DNA of 64,000 nucleotides, from positions 62,001 through 126,000 of the forward strand of contig NZ_NKJI01000006.1 of the NCBI RefSeq assembly GCF_002277815.1, read 5' to 3'. The notes beneath the pieces were generated by a model that did not search any database, had not been told where the DNA came from, and saw nothing but the letters and a program-made list of their open reading frames with translations. Below are positions 39,730 to 48,269 of this stretch, one piece after another (positions within the stretch are counted from its first letter, which is position 1; every line of letters begins with the position of its first letter). Position numbers and translations under genes: made by a program. Origin of the DNA: Pseudomonas sp. ERMR1:02 (GTDB lineage Bacteria; Pseudomonadota; Gammaproteobacteria; Pseudomonadales; Pseudomonadaceae).

Positions 39730-40148
39730 GGTCGGGATGGCTTTACATGTTTTGGGGTGGGATGGACTTATTTTACGTCGTCCGCTTCTGCTACCTCAAT
39801 GTATCTCGTGGGAATGTTCCGCTGTATACGGACGTGCAGTCATTTATATTGTTAAGTTCAGAGCATGGAGTGGCGTCGCTTGTGTTTTTTCTGTTAGGCA
39901 TTGTACTAAATGTCTCAATTGCTTTTTCAATGTTGTTGTTTTTTCTAAATTCACGCGCCGCACCCTATGTAGCCTATGCTCAAATTCCGCTCCGAATAAT
40001 ATTGACTATTCCCTCTTTGTCGTTTCTTTTTTGGGCTTCAAAAGTTACAGGCATGACATCCGCAACGCTGGTGCTTGGTCTTCTATTGCTTTCGGAAATC
40101 ATAAAGTTTTGTACGATTTATTTTCGAGAAAGGCTGCGCTTGATTTAG
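39726..40148 (+). CDS. Small multi-spanning membrane protein, candidate immunity protein
   Basis: A 140-residue, very hydrophobic protein with about four membrane helices (around 5-23, 45-70, 80-105 and 110-130) and few charged residues apart from the C-terminal KFCTIYFRERLRLI. I do not recognise a family. It is much more AT-rich than its neighbours. Its ATG overlaps the vgrG stop, so it is translated with the VgrG C-terminal extension, the arrangement typical of an immunity gene following a toxin-bearing effector. The immunity role is inference from position and topology only. Confidence 0.7.
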   Translation: MRSGWLYMFWGGMDLFYVVRFCYLNVSRGNVPLYTDVQSFILLSSEHGVASLVFFLLGIVLNVSIAFSMLLFFLNSRAAPYVAYAQIPLRIILTIPSLSFLFWASKVTGMTSATLVLGLLLLSEIIKFCTIYFRERLRLI

Positions 40149-40191
40149 TGGTGATCGCTACTGATTAAATATCTAATATTCAAGGACTGAC

Positions 40192-42237
40192 ATGAATAAC
40201 ACCCTACACCGTACGGATACATTGAATCCTTTTAAAACCGTTGCCATCGGGGATAAGCCCATCCTCCACTGGATCGAATTTCAATTATTGGACGAACAGG
40301 GCGAGCCCCTGGCAAACATGCCTTATCGGGCTGTGAACGAGGCCACTCGCACCGGCGTCGCTGAAGAATATGTTGGCATCAGCGATGCCCAAGGCGTGAT
40401 CCGCATCGATGGCCTACATCCGTTGGCCATCACCCTGAAGATTGAGGCTGATCCGCTGGCCGAGCAACTGCAGACTCGTCGTCTACGTGCCGAACGGGCG
40501 GAACCACGCCGTCCCGCCATTGGTGACCGGACTCCGCTTTATGGTCCGCAACGCCCGGGGTTTTCGCCGATTGAGAAACAGGCGCTTGCGGTGGGGCATG
40601 GCTACCACTATTTGCGAATTGGTCAGTTGTGTGATGAGGAGCCAAAGTTCGCGCCGACTTCAGCAGATCCCGAGCAACTTTCGGCCTTTCATTTTCCGGA
40701 TCCGGATTTCAGTGGTTTTACCGTTGGCGACGATCAACTGAATCGACGTCATGTGCTGGAAGTTTGTCCGTTCCGCGCCTGGTCGCTGGTGTTGCACCAT
40801 CAGGCCGAATACAGCCTGGCCAATGCTTACAACCTGGGGTTGATGAGCATTCTGGCATACAGCAAACGGGCCCAAAAAGACCATGGGTCCCCCGAGGAGT
40901 TTTTTGAACAGCAATGCTTAGACCTGTCACGCACGCCAAGGGTGTGGGACGACGGCCAGAATTGGCCTTGTCTGGTCATCGATGTGCCTTTTAAGGATTG
41001 CTATGTAACGGTTAAACCATTGGACACCGCCAAGGCCGAGCCGCCAGAAGGAAACACCCAATTGTTTTACGCCATCAGCGCATCCCAGGTGCTGGTGGCG
41101 TGGCGTGGTACTGAAATGGATGGTCTGGCTGATCTGAGCACCGATCTGACCTTTCGTCCCGTAAGACCGGAGGTTGCTGCCGTATGTGAGCCCAAGGTGC
41201 CCTGTGCTGATCTGGTTCCGGCGGGCAGTGTACATCTGGGTTTTCGCGATGCGTTCGAGGTGGCTAGGAGGGTTTATTCAATAGATTTGGGTAAAGCAAT
41301 TCCTGAAGCTATTGAAGGTAGAGGGTTGTTCATCTGCGGACACAGTCTCGGCGGTGCCCTCGGGCTGGTTCATGCGGTATCGCTGAAAGACAAGAACCCA
41401 CTGCTGTACACCTATGGAATGCCGCGCACTTTTACCCTCAAGGCCGTGCAGTCTTTGAGCGGATTTCAGCACTTTCGACACGTCAACGATACTGACCTCG
41501 TACCCAGCGTTCCACCCGAGGCGGCGCTGGATAACTATCTGTACGACTTGTATGGCCCACTAGGCTCTACCTTGGGGTTTACTTGGTCGTTAGTCCAATT
41601 AACGGCAAGTTCGATATTCAAACACGGCGATCCTTACTGTCATCACGGCGAAATCGCCATGTTTTTCAAGGCTGAGCAGCACGTGCATGAGCGCGGCTCT
41701 GACTACCCTGCCTACCGCAACAAAGAGGGGCTCGGCGCGCCTTATCACAACAGCATTGCCTACCGATTGCAGGAAAAGGCCAAGTTGTACCTGGTACCCC
41801 ATCTGGATCCGGAACACGACCAGCAAGCCGAGCAAGCTCATGAGCGCCTCTTTAAATCGTTGAATACTGAAAGTCGCAACAGGTTCTTCCCGCCCCATGG
41901 CAATCCGAAGGAAGGGCGCGTAGTCGGCCTCGGTCATCACTTCATGTCGAAATACCAACCGTTCATGTACAGCCAGTTGCTTGAGTCGATCACGCCCGAG
42001 CGTGAGCCCTTGCTGAAGTTGCAAAAGGAAAGACGCAAGTTCGAAGAGCAGATGAAAGCCCATTACGGAAGGATTCCAGAAGACGAGTTGTTTCGTAATC
42101 GCCTCTTCCTTGAATTGCATAGCCAGGTGGGCCATGCCCTGCGTGTTACGCAAGAGCTTGAGGGCGGTGTCGAGTCACTCCAGCGCTTCGACGCCGTGGC
42201 CGAACCCGACGCCTATTACCCGAAAACCTACGAATGA
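40192..42237 (+). CDS. Class 3 lipase T6SS effector (Tle-type)
   Basis: Predicted phospholipase/lipase of 681 residues with no signal peptide, as expected for a T6SS cargo. Residues 25-85 form a beta-domain (FQLLDEQGEPLANMPYR) related to the VgrG extension and are probably the docking part. The alpha/beta-hydrolase core (about 215-480) has the class 3 nucleophile motif GHSLGGAL (about 383-390), a preceding LVAWRGTE strand, and FRHVNDTDLVPSVPP, which supplies the likely acid; a histidine in DPYCHHGE is a candidate for the triad. The last 200 residues are charged and helical. Flanked by the VgrG operon and a lipoprotein, the common effector-immunity order. I cannot place it in a numbered Tle class. 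Confidence 0.85.
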   Translation: MNNTLHRTDTLNPFKTVAIGDKPILHWIEFQLLDEQGEPLANMPYRAVNEATRTGVAEEYVGISDAQGVIRIDGLHPLAITLKIEADPLAEQLQTRRLRAERAEPRRPAIGDRTPLYGPQRPGFSPIEKQALAVGHGYHYLRIGQLCDEEPKFAPTSADPEQLSAFHFPDPDFSGFTVGDDQLNRRHVLEVCPFRAWSLVLHHQAEYSLANAYNLGLMSILAYSKRAQKDHGSPEEFFEQQCLDLSRTPRVWDDGQNWPCLVIDVPFKDCYVTVKPLDTAKAEPPEGNTQLFYAISASQVLVAWRGTEMDGLADLSTDLTFRPVRPEVAAVCEPKVPCADLVPAGSVHLGFRDAFEVARRVYSIDLGKAIPEAIEGRGLFICGHSLGGALGLVHAVSLKDKNPLLYTYGMPRTFTLKAVQSLSGFQHFRHVNDTDLVPSVPPEAALDNYLYDLYGPLGSTLGFTWSLVQLTASSIFKHGDPYCHHGEIAMFFKAEQHVHERGSDYPAYRNKEGLGAPYHNSIAYRLQEKAKLYLVPHLDPEHDQQAEQAHERLFKSLNTESRNRFFPPHGNPKEGRVVGLGHHFMSKYQPFMYSQLLESITPEREPLLKLQKERRKFEEQMKAHYGRIPEDELFRNRLFLELHSQVGHALRVTQELEGGVESLQRFDAVAEPDAYYPKTYE

Positions 42238-42265
42238 ACGCGCTATTGCAGCCAAGGACGCGACC

Positions 42266-43298
42266 ATGATCGCAAAGTTGCCCATTGCTTTACTCACTTT
42301 GTTATTCAGCCTGAGCGGTTGCGCCAAGGATTACAGCCTGGCCCCTCCCGCTGACAGCGAGCAGATCACCGTGACCGTGAAGCTGCCCAAGGAACTGAAA
42401 ACCGAAACCATGTGGGTCATGTATCGCTCCACCACTTGCAAAAGCATTAGCTATGGGGCCAGTGGCCAGCGGCATGAGCTCGATGGTCATCATTCCGTCT
42501 ATAAGGAGTTCCAGCGTCAGGGGGAAAGTGACCTATATCAAATCGAACTGCCAAAGGATGGGGGGGCGCGTGCAAATGGCATCTGGCCAATGTGACCTTC
42601 GGTGTCATCTATGGCGATACGGGGCGTTTTGGCGAGAACGTGGCTTCAGGTGGGGGTGGAGGTGTTGTAGTGATATTCGATCACAACAATTCGCCAAGAG
42701 GTGGAGCTGATACAGAAGTAGAAGGTGATTTGACTATAAAGAAAGAATATTACCCTTGGTGAGTGAGAACTTTCTGGGTGGTTATAAGAAATGGATCAGT
42801 CTGGCTGGAAGGGGTGATATCTACCTCAGCTATCAAGCATTAACCGCACGAAAGGTATATTTCGAGCCTGTCTTGTACTCTGACTATGTGGTTAGTTCAG
42901 AGGGTACAAAAGTACATAAGATAGGCAGTTTTGCTAAGTTCATCTACCCCGACGGCAGCGTCGTAGCTGACGGTAAATGGCGCCCCGACTTCCTGAAACT
43001 ACAAACCATCCGCACCGGACGTCACCGCGATTGCTTCACCCCAGGGCGTTACGCGAACTGCCCAGACCGTCGCCCACAATTATTGCCCGATTGGCAACCC
43101 GAGCCCGACAACCCGGGTTACGGGCATTACGTCATCGTGGACGAGTGGGGCAATAAGCTAAGGGCGTTTTCCTATCGACTGGTTGGCCAGGACGGCCAGA
43201 TTTTTCAGGGCAAGAGCGGTGCCAACGGGCGTACAAAACCATTGCCTGCCAGCGCACACCCGTTGCGCGAGATCCAGTTTCCCGTGGAGGTGTGGTGA
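42266..43298 (+). CDS. Lipoprotein next to the lipase, two one-base frameshifts; candidate immunity protein
   Basis: Signal peptide with lipobox (LLFSLSGCAKD, cysteine near 18), so periplasmic and lipid-anchored. The sequence reads in three frames. The seven G at 42560-42566 need an eighth (giving GGGACKWHLANVTFGVIYGD), and GG at 42758-42759 needs a third G (joining KKEYYPW to VSENFLGGYKK). With both, it is one 344-residue protein. The alternative is a shorter lipoprotein ending at 42762 followed by a separate gene from GTG 42759. Position directly after a lipase effector suggests immunity. The last 60 residues (GHYVIVDEWGNKLRAFSYRL) look like the effector-type beta-domain, which is unexpected in an immunity protein. 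Confidence 0.65.
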
Positions 43299-43473
43299 TG
43301 CCACGTACGCACATCTGGCGTTCGCCACATCGCACGCAAACGCGCTTTTCACCCAATCCAGAACAATGAATTTTTAGTGGCCCAAGGATGACAGCGTCAT
43401 CCATTTCAAGGCCTGAAGAAAACACTTGCGTGCATTTCACGCGCAAGCAGCTGACCCATGGAGTTCAATATTT

Positions 43474-43740
43474 ATGTCTCAAGGATTTGTTTTGTTGGGT
43501 GATAAAACCACCCACGGCGGAGAAGTGATTTCTGCGTCATCGACCACGTTTGTTCAGGGAAAGCCTGTGGCCTTGGTCGGCGACGAAGTCAGTTGCCCGA
43601 TACCGGGGCATGGCGTGAATCCCATTGTCGAGGGCTGTGCAGACTGGTCCGAAAATGACCGAGCCATGGTGATCAATGGCTGTCGCAGTGAATGCGGTTG
43701 CCAGGTGATTTCCAGCGCCCCCGATTGCGCGGTGGTTTGA
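43474..43740 (+). CDS. PAAR-domain T6SS tip protein
   Basis: PAAR proteins sharpen the VgrG tip and may carry effectors. The 88-residue protein is a single PAAR domain with the expected repeats (LLGDKTTHGGEVISAS, GKPVALVGDEVSCPIPGHGVNPI, IVEGCADW, NGCRSECGCQVIS) and the histidine/cysteine residues that bind the tip zinc (H14, C42, H46 and C in the NGCRSECGC area). No toxin extension. Starts at ATG 43474; 3 bases separate it from the next gene, so it leads the PAAR-membrane protein-TssM-TssF string. Confidence 0.92.
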   Translation: MSQGFVLLGDKTTHGGEVISASSTTFVQGKPVALVGDEVSCPIPGHGVNPIVEGCADWSENDRAMVINGCRSECGCQVISSAPDCAVV

Positions 43741-43743
43741 GCC

Positions 43744-44904
43744 ATGGGTTGGGATCGTCGGGCAGCCGATGTGGGGCAAGCACCGGAGCCTGTTGTGTTG
43801 AGCCGATGGATGTTGGCGGCAGGGGTGGCATTGCTGGTGGGTGTGTTGCTTTTTTGGCTGCATGCCTCCGGTCAAGTACCGCTGTTGCAGGTGTTGAATA
43901 TCTGGGCGTTGGCCGGCTCGCCGCTTCTCCTCTGGTTATTGATTTTCAGCGCACGTGCCTATGCCTACGGCGGGGCGTTGAGTCATCACCAGTTTCTGGA
44001 GGACGAGGCGCAAAACGCGCAGGAGTCTTGGCAAGACTGGGCGCGGCGCTCTGTTGCCGTGCATGCCTGTTGTGCATTGCTGCCGGATCAGGTGTCCGCT
44101 GCGGTGCTCGCTCGCGGCCGCACCGACTTGCCGCCTCGCACCGGCCAGGCGCGACGTATTTCAGTTTTGCCTTCTGCAGGCGACCGCACACAGGCCTCAC
44201 TGCAATTGTTGGTTACGGCGGTGGCGACAGCCCTTCACGCCTTGCCGGCCACGCAGGAATTGCGGGTCACCCTGTTAAATGATGCCGGCGCCGGCCAATA
44301 CGACGCATTGCGCGATGCATGGCAGCGGATCTGGGCTAGCGAAAAATTCAATCTTCAGCCAACGACGATCACGTTGACCGATCAAATGTCCCTTCAATGG
44401 ATCGACGACGTGCTGAAAACGGGCAGCACCGCCTTTGAGCTGATTCTGGTGCTGCAAGTCAACGGCAAGGCGGCGTATTCCGATGGGTTGGCGGCGCTGC
44501 TGCTGTGTTCGGACCAACTCGCGTCGGCTTGCAAGCTGCCGGTATTGGCGGATTTGTTGCGCCCGATGCCGTTGGACGTCACCACGCTCCACAGCGAGCT
44601 ACCGCTGTTGTTGCAAACCCAGACCAGCGCCCGACTGGCGACAGGACTGTTGGCCGATGGCGCGCACTGGCAGCCCACAATTAACGAAATTTTCGCCATC
44701 GGCCGCGCCCATGGCGCTGCGGTGAAGGTGGAGCAACAGTGGATTCAGGAACGGCTGTGCGGTCTGACGGGGCCATTCAGTCACTGGTTGATAGCAGCAC
44801 TGGGCGTGGAAATGGTGCTGCATCAGCCACAACCGCTATTGCTGTTGGCTGAAGAACAATCACAGCACTGGATCAACACTGTGATCAAAAGGGAGTTGGC
44901 ATGA
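43744..44904 (+). CDS. T6SS-associated membrane protein of unknown function
   Basis: A 386-residue protein with two N-terminal membrane helices (about 24-42 and 52-68) and a cytoplasmic or periplasmic domain of about 300 residues. I do not recognise it as TssL, TssJ or another named component. The soluble part has a cysteine-rich patch (VAVHACCALLPDQ), a regular alpha/beta pattern, and repeated short hydrophobic strands (QLLVTAVATALHAL, FELILVLQVNG). It lies 3 bases after the PAAR gene and overlaps tssM by 4 bases (ATGA), so it is probably made together with TssM, and may act with it in the membrane complex. Confidence 0.75.
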   Translation: MGWDRRAADVGQAPEPVVLSRWMLAAGVALLVGVLLFWLHASGQVPLLQVLNIWALAGSPLLLWLLIFSARAYAYGGALSHHQFLEDEAQNAQESWQDWARRSVAVHACCALLPDQVSAAVLARGRTDLPPRTGQARRISVLPSAGDRTQASLQLLVTAVATALHALPATQELRVTLLNDAGAGQYDALRDAWQRIWASEKFNLQPTTITLTDQMSLQWIDDVLKTGSTAFELILVLQVNGKAAYSDGLAALLLCSDQLASACKLPVLADLLRPMPLDVTTLHSELPLLLQTQTSARLATGLLADGAHWQPTINEIFAIGRAHGAAVKVEQQWIQERLCGLTGPFSHWLIAALGVEMVLHQPQPLLLLAEEQSQHWINTVIKRELA

Positions 44905-47900
44905 AAAACCGGGGTAATGGATGGCAGCGTGGCGGCGCGATGGTTTGGATATTCGCGCTTTTGGTGGCGCTCGGATGGGTGATTTGGGTGTATGGCGATC
45001 AAATAGGGTTGGTGGAAAACCACCACAAGTTGTTCGCATTTTTATTGATCGTTGCCATCGCCATGGTGGGGCATTTGACCCCGCGATTGTTGATGTACCT
45101 CAAGCTGCAAAGTCATCGTGAGCAGGGACTGGCGAATAAGGTTTTTCCGCAGGCGGATACGAATCCAGTACTGACCAAAAAATCGAGTTTCTCGCTACCC
45201 AAAATGTTGGAGTATTTGCGCGAAAACCACGGCTACCTCTGGCGCCGAAAAATGCGTCTACTGCTGGTCGTCGGTGAACCAGAGCAGATCGAAGCCATTG
45301 CTCCCGGCCTGGCCGAACAGCAATGGCTGGCTGGCCACGATACCGTCCTCCTCTGGGGCGGCAGCGTACAACAACCACTGGATCAATCATGGCACACACG
45401 CTGGTACGGGCTGACCCGCTGGCGCCCGCTGGACGGCGTGGTCTGGGCGTTGAACAAACAGCAAAGCGCCGACATTGCGGCGATGGACGTCGGAGCACGT
45501 CACCTGAAAGAACTGGCGCTCAAGCTGCGCTGGCAGTTGCCGCTGCATCTGTGGCAGGTCTGCAACAGTCGTTGGTCGCAGGTCAAGCGCCAGACTCAGC
45601 CGGTCGGTTGTCTGTTGCCATCACCCGCGACGGCTCAGGCCCTGGAAACTTCACTGGATAGCCTGCTCGATCCCTTGCATCGCACCGGTTGGGGACAGAT
45701 GCGCGACTCAATGAGCCATGACTTCCTGATGCGCCTGTCCCGCGATTTGCAGGTCGAGGGCAATGCCCGCTGGCGACAGGCATTGTCGCCGTTGTGGCGG
45801 GTGTTTGCCCGTGGTGTGTCGTTGCGCGGGTTGTGGTTTAGCTTGCCGTTGCGCGGTGGTAACGAACATTCAGGCAACTTTTGGTTAGTGGAGTCGGCTT
45901 GGGAAGGCGTGCTTGGTGACAAGGCTGTTCAGCATCGCCGTCTGGGCTGGGGCGCCCCGCGCATCGCTTATACCTTCACGCTCGGCCTGGCGTTGGTCTG
46001 GGGTGTTGGCCTGTTGTTGTCGTTCGCCAACAACCGGGAGCAGATCGGGCAGGTACAGACCGCGTTGACGGCGTTGCAGCAAGCGCAATCAGCCGACGAA
46101 CAACTGCTGGCCTTCAACGAGGTCACGCGGGAAGTGGGACGTGCCGACTACCGCGCCGAACACGGCACACCCTGGTATCAGCGCTTCGGCCTGAACCGCA
46201 ACGATCAACTGCTGGCGACGCTGTGGCCACACTACATCGAGGCCAACAACCGCCTGATGCGCGACCCGGCTGCGGCCCATCTGCAACAACAACTCACGGC
46301 ACTACTCAAGCTGCCGCCGGACAGCCCCGAGCGCATCCAGCGCGCACCTGCGGCCTACGCGCAACTCAAGGCCTACCTGATGCTGGCCCGCCCGGAAAAG
46401 GCCGACGCCGTATTCCTCGCCCAAACCCTCGGCGAGACGCAACCGTTGCGCGCCGATACCTCGCCGGACCTCTGGAAATTGCTGTCGCCAACCCTGTGGC
46501 AGTTCTACGCCGAGCAGCTGGCGGCGCACCCGGACTGGCGCATCGAAACCGACAAACGTCTGGTGGCCCAGGTCCGCCAAGTGCTGCTCGGCCAGCTGGG
46601 CCAACGCAACGCCCAAGCCAGCCTCTACCAAAAAGTCCTCGACGACGCCGCCAATCATTACCCGGCCTTGAGCCTGCAGCAGATGGTCGGCGAGGCCGAT
46701 GTGCAAGCGCTGTTTTCCAGCAAAAAGAGTGTCCCCGGCGTGTACACCCGCCAGGCCTGGGAAGGCCACGTGCGCCAGGCCATCGACGCCATCGCCGAGG
46801 CACGCCGCGAGGAAATCGACTGGGTGCTCAGCGATAACCAGACTCAGATCGCCGCCGAGCTGACCCCGGACCAACTCCGAAACCAGCTAACCGAACGTTA
46901 TTTTCAGGACTACGCCAATGCCTGGCTGGACTTCCTCAACACTCTGCGCTGGCAACCGGTCGACAGCCTGGGCGAGGTGATCGATCAACTGGCGCTGATG
47001 AGCGACGTGCGCCAATCGCCGTTGATCGCGCTGATGAACACATTGGCGTATCAGGGTCAGGCCGGCGCACGCGGACAGGCGCTGGGCGATTCGCTGGTGA
47101 AATCCGCGCAGAAATTGATCGGCCAGGACAATGTGCCGATGATTGAGCAGCAAGCGCCGAGCCATCCGCTGGATGCCAGCTTCGGCCCGTTGCTGGCCTT
47201 GCTGGGCAATGAAAATGCCGAAGGCAAGGACGAGCGCCTCAGCCTGCACGCCTTCCTCAACCGCGTAACGCGAGTGCGCCTGAAACTCCAGCAAGTCAGC
47301 AACGCCCCAACCCCCAAGCCATGACCCAGGCCTTGGCGCAAAGCGTTTTCCAAGGCCAAAACGTCGACCTCACCGACACCCAATCCTACGGCAGCCTAGT
47401 CGCCGCCAGCCTTGGTGCGGAGTGGGATCGCGTCGGCCAGACCCTGTTCGTGCAGCCACTGGAACAAGCCTGGCAACGCGTGCTGCAACCCTCGGCCGCC
47501 GGTCTCAACGCTCAGTGGCAGCGCGCAATCGTCAACGAATGGCACGGCGCCTTCGCCGGCCGCTACCCGTTCGCCGTCACCGACAGCGACGCCTCGTTGC
47601 CAATGCTCGGGCAAATGATCCGCGCCGATTCCGGGCGCATCGAACAGTTCTTGCAACAGCAACTGGGCGGCGTCCTGCGCAAGGAAGGCAGTCGCTGGGT
47701 GGCCGATGCCCGCCATAGCCAGGGCCTGCGTTTCAACCCGCAGTTCCTCACCGCAATCAACCAGCTCAGCCATCTGGCCGACGTGCTCTACACCGACGGC
47801 GGTATGGGTATCAGCTTCGAGTTGCAGGGCAAAGCGGTGCGCGACGTGGTGGAAACCGTCTTCGTCCTCAACGGCCAGAAACATCACTACTTCAACCAGA

Positions 47901-48232
47901 AAGAAAGCTGGCAGCGCTTCAGCTGGCCCGGCTTCAGCAGCCATCCCGGCACCAGCCTGACCTGGACCAACGTGCGTGCCGGCGATCGTCTGTTCGGCGA
48001 TTTCCAGGGCACCTGGGGCCTGATCCGCCTGCTGGAAAAAGCCCGGGTCACGCCGTTGACTGACAGCGGCAGCCACTACCGCGTGCAAGTGAAAGCGCCA
48101 GACGGTCTGGAGTTGACGTGGAACCTGCGCACGGAACTGGGGGCGGGGCCGTTGGCACTGCTCAAGTTGCGGGACTTCAAGTTGCCGACGCAGATTTTTC
48201 TGAACAGCGCTGCCTCGAAAACGAATCTGTAA
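44901..48232 (+). CDS. tssM: T6SS membrane complex protein TssM (IcmF-like), one-base frameshift
   Basis: Inner-membrane scaffold linking the baseplate to TssJ. Restored length is 1110 residues: two N-terminal helices (about 14-32 and 42-60), a cytoplasmic domain, a third helix (RIAYTFTLGLALVWGVGLLL, about 354-373) and a long periplasmic domain. The cytoplasmic domain lacks a Walker A GKT loop (LLLVVGEPEQIEAIAPG stands in its place), so nucleotide binding is unlikely. The frame breaks near 47305-47315, in C-rich sequence; one more C joins QQVSNAP to AMTQALAQSVFQGQ. The C-terminal piece (DLTDTQSYGSLVAASLG, LRDFKLPTQIF) is standard TssM. Overlaps the upstream gene by 4 bases. Confidence 0.9.
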
Positions 48233-48269
48233 GCGCCGGCTGCGCACTAACCACATTAAAAGGACGCTA

